A stretch of 64,000 nucleotides of DNA. Source: Actinomadura macra NBRC 14102. GTDB taxonomy: Bacteria; Actinomycetota; Actinomycetes; Streptosporangiales; Streptosporangiaceae. Every line of letters starts with the position of its first letter. Positions within the stretch are counted from its first letter, which is position 1. The stretch covers positions 80,748 to 144,747 of the forward strand of contig NZ_BCQT01000007.1 of assembly GCF_001552215.1 (NCBI RefSeq). Reading direction: 5' to 3'. Position numbers and translations under genes: made by a program. The notes beneath the pieces were generated by a model. It saw only the letters and a program-made list of their open reading frames with translations, made no database searches and was not told the DNA's origin. Shown in pieces: positions 1 through 9,019 of this stretch.

Positions 1-416
1 GGACGGTCATCGACCTGCGCGCGGAGCACCTGCCCGCCGAGGTGCTCGCCCGTCCCGGGCGGGCGGGCCTCACGGCGGTACGGCTCCCCCTGCGGGACGG
101 GCAGGCCCCGTCCCCGCAGCAGGTCGGGCGATTCCTGTCGGAGGTCGGCCGGGCGCGCGGGCCCGTGTTCGTGCACTGCGGCGCGGGCGTCGGCCGGACG
201 GGCGCGATGGCAGCCGCCTACCTGGTGCGGACGGGACAGGCGGACGCCGGCACCGCGGCGCGGCGCAGCCTCGCGCTGGGTCCGCCGACACTCGAACAGC
301 TGTCGTTCATGCGAGGGCTCGGCGACCGGCGGGCCGGTCGGCCGCCCGCGGCGGTGGTCGCGCTCAGCCGCGTGGCCGATTCCCCGCGCCGGTCATGGGC
401 CCGCCTGACGAACTGA
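1..416 (+). CDS. Protein tyrosine / dual-specificity phosphatase, C-terminal part (5' end outside window)
   Basis: The reading frame is open from the left edge (first full codon at base 3), so the true start lies outside the window. The visible protein begins TVIDLRAEHL, the strand seen before the active site in DSP-type phosphatases. It carries HCGAGVGRTG, the HCx5R(S/T) P-loop: the catalytic Cys is encoded at 177-179 and the phosphate-binding Arg six residues later. The family dephosphorylates phosphotyrosine or related phosphoesters through a Cys-phosphate intermediate. The general acid Asp, expected between the two motifs, may be the Asp of LRDGQ. No signal peptide can be judged. About 250 bases without another gene follow. 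Confidence 0.85.
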   Translation, partial: TVIDLRAEHLPAEVLARPGRAGLTAVRLPLRDGQAPSPQQVGRFLSEVGRARGPVFVHCGAGVGRTGAMAAAYLVRTGQADAGTAARRSLALGPPTLEQLSFMRGLGDRRAGRPPAAVVALSRVADSPRRSWARLTN

Positions 417-582
417 GTTGCGAAATGGGACGAGGTGTGCAGGGTGACGAGCGCGGAACGGTTTACCTCCCGGAGGTTGACATGAGGCGCCCGGCGACGG
501 TTGATAGCTATGAACAACATGGTCACGGAGAGGCTGGCCTGTAGGGGCCAGGCTGTGGGATGGGGCGTGTTGTCCCGCCTTA

Positions 583-609
583 TTGACGAATGACCCTATA
601 GGGTAAATC
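583..609 (+). promoter_or_regulatory. Putative promoter/operator before the LuxR-type regulator
   Basis: A perfect 12-base palindrome, ACCCTATAGGGT, lies at 593-604. It sits between a -35-like TTGACG (583-588) and an A/T-rich TAAATC (604-609), about 55 bases before the regulator start. The 15-base spacing is short, so the promoter reading is tentative. The palindrome itself is clear and could be an operator. The rest of 417-658 shows nothing I recognise. Confidence 0.35.
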
Positions 610-664
610 CCGCGGATTCTCAGGTAATGGCGTATCGACCGCCTGTCGCTGTTGGGGTGTGGAC

Positions 665-3619
665 ATGGAGGGTCGTACGGCCCGGCAGGGCGCAGCGCCC
701 GGGAACGGCGTTCCCCTGGTCGGGCGGCAGTCCGTACTTCAAGAGCTCGAGGAGGCCCTGGACGCCACCGCGGCGTCAGCCTTCCGGTTCCTGGCTCTGG
801 TCGGGGAGCCGGGCGCGGGCAAGACGCGGCTCCTCAACGAGCTGTGTTCGGCCGCGGACGCGCGGAAGCTGAGCATCCTGTCGGGCCGCGCGGCCGAGTT
901 CGAGCAGGAGATGCCGTTCGGCGCCGTCGTCGACGCGCTCGACGACCATCTGGAAGACCACTTCCCCGACCTCAGCCCGACGACGGTCCGGCTGCTGGCC
1001 CCCGTGTTCCCCTCGCTGTTCACGGTCCTGAGCGATGGCGACGGCGTGCCCGGCGGTGCGCCCGGCAGCGCCCCGGAGACGACCCCGGTCGCCCGGTACC
1101 AGCTCTACCGGGCGGTGCGGCACCTGTTGGAGGAGCTGGCCGCCCCGTCGGGTCTGGTGCTGATCGTGGACGACGTGCACTGGGCCGACGACGCCACGAT
1201 CGAGCTGCTGGACCATCTCGTCCGCCATCCGCCCCGCGCCCGGGTCCTGATCGCGCTCGCCTACCGTCCCGCCCAGGCGTCGGCGCGGCTCGCCGCGCTG
1301 GTGCAGGCGTCGGTCCAGGCGGTGGGCGGGCACCGGCTGTCGGTCGAGCCGCTGACCGAGTCGGAGGTCGCGGAGCTGCTCGGCCCGCAGGTCAGCGGGG
1401 CGCGCTGCCGCGAACTGTACAAGGCGAGCGGCGGCAACCCGTTCTACCTGGAGGCGCTGGCCCGCAGTCACGAGCCGCTCGCCGTCGGCGAGCCGGGCGG
1501 TGACCTGCCGCCCGCCGTGCGCGCCGCGCTCCAGCTGGAGCTGAGCGGCCTGTCCGCGAACGCGCTGCTGATCGCGCAGAGCGCGGCGGTGGCCGCCGAC
1601 GAGTTCCCGCCACTGTTGGCCGCCGCGGCCGCCGAGGTGAGCGAGGAGGTGGCGCTGGCGGCGCTGGACGAGCTGGTCGCCCGCGACATCGTCCGGCCAC
1701 GGGCCGAGCGGTTCCGGTTCCGACACCCGCTCGTCCGGCACGCCGCCTACCGCTCCGCCGCGGCCGGGTGGCGGCTGGCCGCGCACGGGCGGATCGCCTC
1801 CTACCTCACCGAGATCGGCGCGCCCGCCGCCGTCCGCGCCCGGCACATCGAGCGGTCGGGACGGGCCGGCGACCGGGTCGCCATCGCGACCCTGGTGGAG
1901 GCCGCGCGCGCCTTCGCCACGCAGGCCCCGGCGACCGCCGCGCACTGGCTGCAGGCGGCGCTGCGGCTGATGCCGGAGACCCGGCCGGAGACGCCGGTGG
2001 CCGCGGAGGCGGGCGGGCCCGTGCTGCCGTCGCGGCTGGAGCTGATGATGGAACTGGCGCAGGTCCAGACCGTCGGCGGGCACCTGACCGAGGGCCGCGA
2101 GACCGCGCGCAACGTCCTGAAGATGCTGCCGGAGGACGACTACGAGCGCCGGGCGCGGGCGGCGCGGCTCGCCGCGCTGATGGAGCGGCAGCTCGACCGC
2201 CCGCACGAGGCGCGCGCCCTGCTGCTGGACGAACTGCGCCGCATGCCCGACCCGCGCTCCCCCGCCGCGGTGCCGCTGCGGATGCGGCTGGTCGCCGAGC
2301 GGATGATGCGCATCGACTTCCGGGCCGCGCAGGCGGTGCTGGACCTGATGCCCGACGACTCCGAGGACTGGGAGCCCGGCCTGAAGCTGGCGGTCGCCGC
2401 GCTGCGCCCGATGCCCGCGCTCGCCGCCGGGCGCGTCGAGGACGCGCTGCGCTATCTGGAGGCCGCGGGCGTCCTGGTCGACGCGGCCCCCGACGAGCAC
2501 CTGTCGGAGTGGATGGACGCCATCGCCTGGCTGTGCTGGGCCTCGACGTTCATGGGCCACTTCCTCAGCGCGGCCGACCGCTTCCAGCGCGCCGTCACCG
2601 TCGCGCGCGCGACCGGCCAGCTCTACATCGTGACCAATCTGAGGGCGGGCCAGGCCCGCGCCTACGGGATGCTCGGGCGGCTGGAGGAGGCCGCGGCCGC
2701 CGCCGAGGAGGCCGTGGAGGAGGCCCGGCTGCTGACCTCGGGCCAGCAGCTGGTGTTCGCGCTGACCCAGCAGAGCCTGGTGGCGGGCTGGTCGGGCGAC
2801 GATGAGTCCGCGCTGCGGCATGCCGAGGAGGCCATCGAGTGCGGCGCGGGCGTCGGCGAGTGGTGGGGATCCATGGCCCGCTACGCCCGCGCGATGGCGC
2901 TGATCGGCCTCGGCCGCCTCGACGAGGCTGCCCGCGCCGTCGAGGTCGCGTTCGGCGGCCCGCTGGACCAGCGGACGCATCTGTCGCTGTGCGAGGCCAT
3001 GGCGGGGCTGGAGGCGGGCCGTGGGCGCCCCGACGCCGCGATGGAGTGGGTGAAGCGCACCGAGGGCTTCGTGATCCCCGGCCTGGAGGCTCACAACGCG
3101 CTCGCCCACCTGGCCCGGGCGCACGCCCTCCAGCTCGCCGAGCCGGCGGAGGCCGCGCGGGAGGCGGTGACGGCGGCGGAGATGTTCGAGAATGCCGGGC
3201 ATCAGATCGAGACGGGCCGGGCCCGGTTGCGTGCGGGTACCGCCTACGCCGAGGCCGATGACCGCGCCGCCGCCCGCGAGCAGTTGCGCACGGCGGCCGG
3301 GATCTTCTCCGAGTGCGGTGCGCGGACGCTGCACGCGCAGGCCGTCCGCGAGCAGCGCCGGATCGGCGTTCGGGTGCCGACCAGGGGCGGCCGGAGCTCC
3401 GGGTTGCCGGGCGGGCTGTCCAAGCGCGAGTACGAGGTCGCCATGCTGGTCGTCGAGGGCTGCTCGAACTCGCAGATCGCCGAGCGGCTGTTCGTCAGCA
3501 TCCGCACCGTGGAGACGCACCTGTCGCACATCTTCGCCAAGTTCGGCGTGAACTCGCGTGTGGGCGTAGTGAGCGCGCTGAGCCGGACAGAGGCGGATCC
3601 GGACACGCAGGGCGGTTGA
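665..3619 (+). CDS. LuxR-family large ATP-binding transcriptional regulator (LAL/STAND type)
   Basis: A 984-residue regulator with an N-terminal AAA/STAND ATPase and a C-terminal LuxR helix-turn-helix. Walker A is GEPGAGKT near residue 45; Walker B is the strand LVLIVDDVHWADD near residue 170. The middle half is Ala/Leu-rich helical repeat, TPR-like, as in MalT/LAL proteins. The final 60 residues (LSKREYEVAMLVVEGCSNSQ onward, then a recognition helix with RTVETHLSHIFAKF) are a typical GerE HTH. The ATG at 665 is preferred over GTG 659 because GGGG at 654-657 is then spaced 7 bases. Such proteins activate nearby operons after ligand or ATP binding; the hydrolase/GMC pair downstream is a candidate target, but that is inference. 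Confidence 0.9.
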   Translation: MEGRTARQGAAPGNGVPLVGRQSVLQELEEALDATAASAFRFLALVGEPGAGKTRLLNELCSAADARKLSILSGRAAEFEQEMPFGAVVDALDDHLEDHFPDLSPTTVRLLAPVFPSLFTVLSDGDGVPGGAPGSAPETTPVARYQLYRAVRHLLEELAAPSGLVLIVDDVHWADDATIELLDHLVRHPPRARVLIALAYRPAQASARLAALVQASVQAVGGHRLSVEPLTESEVAELLGPQVSGARCRELYKASGGNPFYLEALARSHEPLAVGEPGGDLPPAVRAALQLELSGLSANALLIAQSAAVAADEFPPLLAAAAAEVSEEVALAALDELVARDIVRPRAERFRFRHPLVRHAAYRSAAAGWRLAAHGRIASYLTEIGAPAAVRARHIERSGRAGDRVAIATLVEAARAFATQAPATAAHWLQAALRLMPETRPETPVAAEAGGPVLPSRLELMMELAQVQTVGGHLTEGRETARNVLKMLPEDDYERRARAARLAALMERQLDRPHEARALLLDELRRMPDPRSPAAVPLRMRLVAERMMRIDFRAAQAVLDLMPDDSEDWEPGLKLAVAALRPMPALAAGRVEDALRYLEAAGVLVDAAPDEHLSEWMDAIAWLCWASTFMGHFLSAADRFQRAVTVARATGQLYIVTNLRAGQARAYGMLGRLEEAAAAAEEAVEEARLLTSGQQLVFALTQQSLVAGWSGDDESALRHAEEAIECGAGVGEWWGSMARYARAMALIGLGRLDEAARAVEVAFGGPLDQRTHLSLCEAMAGLEAGRGRPDAAMEWVKRTEGFVIPGLEAHNALAHLARAHALQLAEPAEAAREAVTAAEMFENAGHQIETGRARLRAGTAYAEADDRAAAREQLRTAAGIFSECGARTLHAQAVREQRRIGVRVPTRGGRSSGLPGGLSKREYEVAMLVVEGCSNSQIAERLFVSIRTVETHLSHIFAKFGVNSRVGVVSALSRTEADPDTQGG

Positions 3620-3652
3620 CGAGAACCCGGATACGGTCGCCGCAAAGGCATT

Positions 3653-3703
3653 GGAACGTTCCGTTCTGTCCTGTTTCAGCCACGTCCTGTCGGTTCCAGA
3701 ACC
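3653..3703 (+). promoter_or_regulatory. Leader region with two palindromes upstream of the hydrolase-GMC pair
   Basis: The 240-base gap between the regulator and the hydrolase holds two dyads. GGAACGTTCC at 3653-3662 is a perfect 10-base palindrome. GGTTC-CA-GAACC at 3692-3703 has 5-base arms. Both share GAAC/GTTC half-sites, so a dimeric regulator could bind both. No convincing -35/-10 pair was seen. Confidence 0.3.
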
Positions 3704-3859
3704 TCTGCCCGACTCCGTGCGTCACAGACGTTACGTATGCCGGTACGGATCAGCTCCATACCTGCTGACCGGGGTCGGGGGAAGAAGTAGGTGTTTACCA
3801 CGATGCCCCAAATGAGCCGGTCACCGCATCATCGTTGCGGGACGACGGAGGTGAAGGAC

Positions 3860-4954
3860 ATGACACGGACGATCACGCGTTTCACGCACGCAGGCGTGTC
3901 GAACGCCGAGATATCGGTGCACCCGTTCGCGACCGAGGACGGGCTCGGGCTCAACCTGACCCGCTTCCTGCGCACCGAGGGCGACGACGTGGTCCTGCTC
4001 GTCCACGGCCTCACCTCCGCGAGCGACGTCTACATCATGCCCGAGCACCGGAACCTGGCGAGCCACCTGCTCGACAACGGCTTCGGCGACGTCTGGGCCG
4101 TGGACTTCCGGATGAGCGGCCGTTTCCCCTACGACGCCGAGACGCACCGCTACACGCTGGACGACATCGCGCTCTACGACTTCCCGGCCACCCTCAAGGA
4201 ACTGCGCAAGCACATCGGCGACCGCCGGGTGCACGTCATCGCGCACTGCCTGGGCGCGGTGTCGTTCTCGATGAGCCTGTTCGCCGGCGCCGTCGACGGC
4301 ATCACCAGCCTGACGTGCAACAGCGTGTCGCTGACACCGCGGGTGCCGGCCTTTTCGAAGCTGAAGCTCTCGTTCGGGACCTGGTTCCTGGAGTACGTCG
4401 TCGGGTTGCCGTTCCTCGATCCGAGGTTCGGTGAAGCGCCGTTCCTCACCCGCCCCTGGATGCTCTCGCGCCTGGTGTCGCTGTTCCACAACGAGTGCAA
4501 GGCGCCCGCCTGTCACATGCAGAGCTTCCAGTGGGGCGCGGGCAAGCCGGCGATGTACGAGCACGCCAACCTGCTGCCCGAGACGCACGCGCGGGTCGCC
4601 GACATCTGCTCCGCGTCCGGCCTGCACTACTACCGGCACGTCCGCAAGATGGTCTCGGCCGGCCACTCGGTGAAGTACGCGCCGGACGACCCGCGCTACG
4701 CGAGCCTGCCGAACAACTACCTGAAGAACGCGGCGGACGTGCGGACCCCCCTGCTGCTCCTCGCGCCCGACCGCAACCGCGTCTTCACCGACTCCAACGT
4801 CCACCTCCACAAGATCCTGGAGAAGGCCGCCCCTGGACGCCACGAGCTGGCGGTACTGCCCGGCTACGGGCACCTCGACCCCCTGATCGGAAAGAACTCC
4901 TACATCGACGTCTTTCCGCGCATCGTCGACTTCCTCAAGCGGCACAGCGCATGA
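3860..4954 (+). CDS. Alpha/beta hydrolase with Cys at the nucleophile elbow
   Basis: A 364-residue alpha/beta hydrolase. The ATG at 3860 follows GGAGGTGAAGG at 3847-3857, which beats the longer GTG start at 3791. The oxyanion segment LLVHG ends near residue 50. The nucleophile elbow reads AHCLGA with Cys130 in place of the usual Ser. A candidate acid is the Asp in LLAPDRNRVF, and the catalytic His is in GYGHLDPL near the C terminus, so the triad would be Cys-Asp-His as in dienelactone hydrolases. There is no signal peptide or membrane segment. The GMC oxidoreductase starts 46 bases downstream on the same strand, so the two are probably co-transcribed. Hydrolases of this kind occur beside or fused to cholesterol-oxidase-like GMC proteins; the substrate here (sterol, lipid or lactone) is unknown. 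Confidence 0.8.
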   Translation: MTRTITRFTHAGVSNAEISVHPFATEDGLGLNLTRFLRTEGDDVVLLVHGLTSASDVYIMPEHRNLASHLLDNGFGDVWAVDFRMSGRFPYDAETHRYTLDDIALYDFPATLKELRKHIGDRRVHVIAHCLGAVSFSMSLFAGAVDGITSLTCNSVSLTPRVPAFSKLKLSFGTWFLEYVVGLPFLDPRFGEAPFLTRPWMLSRLVSLFHNECKAPACHMQSFQWGAGKPAMYEHANLLPETHARVADICSASGLHYYRHVRKMVSAGHSVKYAPDDPRYASLPNNYLKNAADVRTPLLLLAPDRNRVFTDSNVHLHKILEKAAPGRHELAVLPGYGHLDPLIGKNSYIDVFPRIVDFLKRHSA

Positions 4955-5000
4955 GGACCCGGCGGCGCACTAGCGGAAAGCCCAGTGACTGGTGACTGGT

Positions 5001-7442
5001 ATGGAACACGTTGACGCCGTGGTCATCGGGTCCGGATTCGGCGGCTCGGTCGCCGCGTACCGGCTGGCCGAGGCCGGACAGTCGGTCGTGCTCTTGGAGC
5101 GCGGCCAGCCGTACCCACCCGGCAGCTTCCCGCGCTCACCGCGGCAGATGGGCCGCGCGTTCTGGGACCCGGCCGCGGGCCTGTACGGCATGTTCGACGT
5201 GTGGTCCTTCAAAGGCTGCGACTCGGTCGTGTCGGCGGGGCTCGGCGGCGGATCGCTGATCTACGCCAACGTGCTCCTCCGCAAGGACGAGCACTGGTTC
5301 GTCCACGACCAGCCGCTGCCGGACGGCGGGTACGAGCCGTGGCCGGTCTCGCGCGCCGACCTCGATCCGCACTACGACGTGGTGGAGCGGATGCTCGGCG
5401 CGACCCCGTACCCGCTGAACCGTCCGCCGTTCGACGACACCCCGAAGGCGCACGCGATGCAGGACGCCGCCGCGGAGCTGGGCCTGCAGTGCACGCTGCC
5501 GCCGCTCGCGGTGAGCTTCGCCTCCGAGCCGGGAGGCACGCCGGGGGTGAGCCTGCCGATCGCGGACGCGGCGTACCCCAACATCCACCGCGTCGGCCGG
5601 CGGACGTGCAAGCTGTGCGGCGAGTGCAACATCGGCTGCAACGAGGGCTCCAAGAACAGCCTCGACCACACCTACCTGTCCGCGGCGGCGCACCAGGGCG
5701 CCGACATCCGTACCTCCCGCGAGGTCAAGGCGATCCGGCCGAGGCCGGGCGGCGGCTACCAGGTCGACTACGTCCACCACGCCGACCTCACCGCGCGCAA
5801 GAGCCGCCCGCGGGTGGTGACGATGTCGTGCGACCGGCTGATCCTGGGCGCCGGCACCTACGGGACGACGTACTTGCTGCTGAAGTCGCAGAAGGCGTTC
5901 CCGGGGCTGAGCCAGGCGCTCGGTACCCGGTTCAGCGGCAACGGCGACCTGCTGACCTTCCTGCTGAAGGCCAAGGACCGCAACCGGGTCCGGCCGCTGG
6001 ACGCCGCCCGCGGCCCGGTGATCACCAGCGCGATCCGGCTGGCGGACGAGCTGGACGGCATGCACGGCGCCGGCCGCGGCGCCTACATCCAGGACGGCGG
6101 CTACCCGGGGTTCGCCGACTGGATCATCCAGGGCTTCGACGTCGGCAACGAGATCGAGCGCGCGGTGAAGTTCCTGTGGAACCGGTTCACCGAGTTCTTC
6201 AGGGACGCGCCCGACACGAACCTGTCCAAGGAGCTGTCGGACCTGATCGGTGATGGAGCCCTGACGGTCAGCTCGCTCCCGCTGCTCGGCATGGGCCGCG
6301 ACATCGCCGACGGGCGGCTGCATCTGCGGGACGGCCGGCTCGCCGCCGACTGGACGACGCGGACCAGCGAGAATCATTTCAAGCGGGTCCGCAAGACGAT
6401 GCAGGGCATCGCGGACGTGCTCGGCGCGGAGTACGCGGACAACCCGATGTGGTTCCGCAAGCGCATCATCACCGTCCATCCGCTGGGCGGGGCGCCGATG
6501 GGCGCCACCAAGGACGAGGGCGTCTGCGACGCCTTCGGCGAGGTGTTCGGGTTTCCGGGCCTCTACATCGCCGACGGGGCGGCGATGCCGGGGGCAGTGG
6601 GCCCGAATCCCTCGCTCACCATCGCCGCGCAGGCCGATCGCCTGGCCACGCGGCTGCTGGAGAGCGTGCCCGCACGCGGGGGTGCGGGCACGGTCATCGC
6701 CGCCTCGACGGACACGGGGGCCGGGCCGGCCGGGGGGGCCGGCTCGACCGACGGGGCGGGGGACAGCTCGGGGAACGGCTCGGCGTACGGTCCGTTTTCG
6801 GGGAGCCGCGGCGGTATCGGGGGATCGATCGCCGTGGCACCGGACCGTACGTCGCTGTCGTTCACCGAGGAGATGAAGGGGTTCGTCACCTATGGCGCGA
6901 TCGATCCGCGGGCGGGGGAACTCGCGGACGAGCGCGAGCGGCTGGCGTTCCGGCTGACGATCACCGCCGAGGACACCGACCGTTTCCTGGCCGAGCCCGA
7001 GCATGCCGCGAGGGCCGAGGGATGGATCGACGCCGCTGGCTACGGGGGCCGGCGTCCCGTCCAGCGGGGCTGGTTCAACCTTTTCGCGCCGGGAGGCGCG
7101 GAGGACCGCCGGCTGATGAAGTACCGGCTGTACTTCAGCGACGGCGAGGACCGGCCCCGCACTCTGGTCGGCCACAAGAACGTCCTGCACGGCCCGCCGA
7201 CGCGGATCTGGCCCGACACGTCGACACTGTACGTGCGGATCCTGGAAGGCCACGTCGACGAGGACGCGGAGGGCGGCGCGCAGGTGCTGGGCGCGGGCGT
7301 ACTGCACATCCAGCTCACCGACTTCGCCCGGCAGCTGACGACGTTCCGCACGGCGGGGCCGGACGGCACCGGAAAGCTGGTCAGCTTCGGCAGGTTCTTC
7401 GCCGGGGAGCTGTGGGAGGTTTACGGTCCCGACATCGACTGA
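5001..7442 (+). CDS. GMC-family flavin oxidoreductase (cholesterol-oxidase-like) with extra C-terminal domain
   Basis: An 813-residue protein; ATG 5001 is preferred to GTG 4992, although neither has a good ribosome-binding site. The FAD-binding motif GSGFGGS starts at residue 10. Near residue 205 is a Cys cluster, RTCKLCGECNIGC, typical of one cholesterol-oxidase-like GMC branch. The C-terminal GMC signature HPLGGAPMG is near residue 493. This core would oxidise an alcohol such as a sterol 3-hydroxyl using FAD. After residue ~555 comes a Gly/Ala/Thr-rich linker of about 60 residues, then a ~200-residue globular region (TEEMKGFVTYGAID to the end) that ordinary GMC enzymes (500-600 aa) lack. 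The linked hydrolase upstream suggests a two-step pathway. A strong hairpin terminator follows the stop. Confidence 0.85.
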   Translation: MEHVDAVVIGSGFGGSVAAYRLAEAGQSVVLLERGQPYPPGSFPRSPRQMGRAFWDPAAGLYGMFDVWSFKGCDSVVSAGLGGGSLIYANVLLRKDEHWFVHDQPLPDGGYEPWPVSRADLDPHYDVVERMLGATPYPLNRPPFDDTPKAHAMQDAAAELGLQCTLPPLAVSFASEPGGTPGVSLPIADAAYPNIHRVGRRTCKLCGECNIGCNEGSKNSLDHTYLSAAAHQGADIRTSREVKAIRPRPGGGYQVDYVHHADLTARKSRPRVVTMSCDRLILGAGTYGTTYLLLKSQKAFPGLSQALGTRFSGNGDLLTFLLKAKDRNRVRPLDAARGPVITSAIRLADELDGMHGAGRGAYIQDGGYPGFADWIIQGFDVGNEIERAVKFLWNRFTEFFRDAPDTNLSKELSDLIGDGALTVSSLPLLGMGRDIADGRLHLRDGRLAADWTTRTSENHFKRVRKTMQGIADVLGAEYADNPMWFRKRIITVHPLGGAPMGATKDEGVCDAFGEVFGFPGLYIADGAAMPGAVGPNPSLTIAAQADRLATRLLESVPARGGAGTVIAASTDTGAGPAGGAGSTDGAGDSSGNGSAYGPFSGSRGGIGGSIAVAPDRTSLSFTEEMKGFVTYGAIDPRAGELADERERLAFRLTITAEDTDRFLAEPEHAARAEGWIDAAGYGGRRPVQRGWFNLFAPGGAEDRRLMKYRLYFSDGEDRPRTLVGHKNVLHGPPTRIWPDTSTLYVRILEGHVDEDAEGGAQVLGAGVLHIQLTDFARQLTTFRTAGPDGTGKLVSFGRFFAGELWEVYGPDID

Positions 7443-7460
7443 TCGGGATCGTCCAGGTTC

Positions 7461-7500
7461 GTGCAGGCCGAGAGAACTGCGGGGTGCTCTCGGCCTGCAC
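7461..7500. terminator. Rho-independent-type hairpin between convergent genes
   Basis: A perfect 14-bp stem (GTGCAGGCCGAGAG at 7461-7474, CTCTCGGCCTGCAC at 7487-7500) with a 12-base loop, followed by TCTTCTTC. It lies between the convergent GMC gene and the CGNR gene, so it may serve both strands. Confidence 0.8.
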
Positions 7501-7536
7501 TCTTCTTCGTGTGGAGGCGGGTCAGCCGGCGTCCGC

Positions 7537-8109
7537 TCAGCCGGTGTCCGCGCGGGCGCGGAACGCGGCGGCCTTGACGCGGTTCTGGCAGGCGGTGGAA
7601 CAGAATCGGCGGGTGCCGTTGCGGGAGGTGTCGACGTAGACGCGGTCGCAGTGCGGCGCGGTGCAGACGCCGAGCCGGTCCTGCATCTCGCTGCCGATGA
7701 CGACGGCGAGGCCGGTGGCGCAGGGGGCGCCCCACAGGTCGGCGATGCTGTCGCCCGCGCCGTGGAAGTGCACGTGCCAGGGTTCGCCGTCGTGGCGGTC
7801 CAGGTGCGGTCTGGCCTGCGTCCCCTCCAGGAGGGCGTTGACCTGCGCCGCGGCGGTGTCGACGTCGCCGGCGGTGATCGCCTCGAAGACGGCGCGCAGG
7901 TCGCGGGCCACGGCGGCCAGCTCGGCCAGCTCGGCTTCGGAGACGCGCACGCCCCTGCCGGTGGTCCCGAGGACCTCCGCCGCCAGGACTCTCAGCTCGG
8001 CGGCCGGCGGCAGGGGGTAGGGGCGCCCGCGCCGCTCCCCCGCGGTGAACACGTTGACCAACCCGGCGGCGGCCTGCACCACGGCATCGGTGTGACTGTT
8101 GAAGTTCAC
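7537..8109 (-). CDS. CGNR zinc-finger (ABATE-type) DNA-binding protein
   Basis: A 190-residue protein in the CGNR zinc-finger family. The N terminus (NFNSHTDAVVQAAAGLVN) and the central Ala/Leu-rich helices match the stress-sensing ABATE-type domain. The C terminus has a four-Cys finger, CTAPHC ... FCSTAC, followed by the basic tail QNRVKAAAFR. The family is thought to act in transcription regulation; the ligand is unknown. I chose GTG 8109 because the family usually starts just before NFNSHTD, and because the longer TTG start at 8151 would lie inside an inverted repeat that looks like an operator. It is divergent from the methyltransferase gene at 8185, its likely target along with itself. 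Confidence 0.85.
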   Translation of the reverse strand: MNFNSHTDAVVQAAAGLVNVFTAGERRGRPYPLPPAAELRVLAAEVLGTTGRGVRVSEAELAELAAVARDLRAVFEAITAGDVDTAAAQVNALLEGTQARPHLDRHDGEPWHVHFHGAGDSIADLWGAPCATGLAVVIGSEMQDRLGVCTAPHCDRVYVDTSRNGTRRFCSTACQNRVKAAAFRARADTG

Positions 8110-8139
8110 TTGACCAGTTACGCCCTTCGGTACTAGCTT

Positions 8140-8169
8140 GTCACTGTCCAAAGGTTATACGACAGTGAC
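8140..8169. promoter_or_regulatory. Inverted repeat operator between CGNR gene and methyltransferase
   Basis: Perfect 9-base arms, GTCACTGTC (8140-8148) and GACAGTGAC (8161-8169), are separated by 12 bases, giving 21 bases between arm centres (two helical turns). The dyad lies in the divergent promoter region, 31 bases from the CGNR start and 16 from the methyltransferase start. This suits autoregulation by the CGNR protein. Confidence 0.55.
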
Positions 8170-8184
8170 TGGAGGGGTGCGTCC

Positions 8185-8949
8185 ATGCTCACCCGCGAGG
8201 CCGCCGGCACCTGGATCGCCCGCTGGGACGTCCAGCAGGAGGGGTACATCCCCGACCGCGAGGAACGGTTCACCGCCATGATCGACGCGCTGGAGGCCGC
8301 GGCGGGGCGCCCGGACCCGCTCGTCCTGGACCTCGGCTGCGGGCCGGGCTCGCTCGCCGGCCGCATCCTCGACCGCATCCCCGCCGCCACGGTCGTGGCG
8401 ATCGACACCGACCCGCTGCTGATGTCGCTCGGCCGTGCCGTCCACGCCGACCGCGCGGGCCTGGTCTTCACCGAGCTGGACCTGCGTGAGCCGGGCTGGG
8501 CGGCGCGGCTGCGGCTGGACCGGCAGGCCGACGCCGCCGTCAGCACCACCGCGCTGCACTGGATCTCGGGCGAGGCCCTGCGCGTCACCTACGGCGAGCT
8601 GGCGCGGGTGCTGCGCTCCGGCGGCCTGTTCCTCAACGGCGACAACCTGTCGGTCCGCGACACCGCTCCCGGCCTGGCCGGGCTGGACGCCGCGCTCCGC
8701 GAGCGGGAGCGGGAACGCCGGTTCGCCCACGACCGCCCGGAAGACTGGACGCAGTGGTGGGACGCGGTCGCCGCCGATCCCGCCCTCGCCGACCTGCGCG
8801 CGCTCCGCGAGGAGACGTCCGGCCACCACGGTTCGGAGTCGGAGCTGCTGTCGGCGCACACCGCCGCCCTGCGCGGGGCCGGCTTCGGCGAGGTCGGCAC
8901 GCTCTGGCAACGCGGCGACAACCGCCTCCTCGCCGCACTCCTGCCCTGA
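8185..8949 (+). CDS. Class I SAM-dependent methyltransferase
   Basis: A 254-residue methyltransferase. Motif I is LVLDLGCGPGSLAG near residue 50; motif II is the acidic loop VVAIDTDPLLM; the motif IV-like segment is AAVSTTALHWI; the strand LRSGGLFLNGDNL follows. It would transfer a methyl group from S-adenosylmethionine to a small molecule; the substrate cannot be read from sequence. GGAGGGG precedes the ATG. It is divergent from the CGNR regulator across an inverted repeat, so expression is probably controlled there. Confidence 0.85.
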   Translation: MLTREAAGTWIARWDVQQEGYIPDREERFTAMIDALEAAAGRPDPLVLDLGCGPGSLAGRILDRIPAATVVAIDTDPLLMSLGRAVHADRAGLVFTELDLREPGWAARLRLDRQADAAVSTTALHWISGEALRVTYGELARVLRSGGLFLNGDNLSVRDTAPGLAGLDAALRERERERRFAHDRPEDWTQWWDAVAADPALADLRALREETSGHHGSESELLSAHTAALRGAGFGEVGTLWQRGDNRLLAALLP

Positions 8950-9019
8950 CCTCGCCGCCCTTCACCGCCGCCCTTCACCGCCGCCCTGACCGGTCCGCTG
9001 ACAAGGCGCGCCGGTCCGC

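Noticed and set aside
776..3529. A 917-codon open frame on the minus strand opposite the LuxR-type regulator
   Set aside because: It is a GC-rich shadow frame; its translation is Arg/Gly/Pro-rich with no motif, while the plus strand has clear ATPase and HTH domains.
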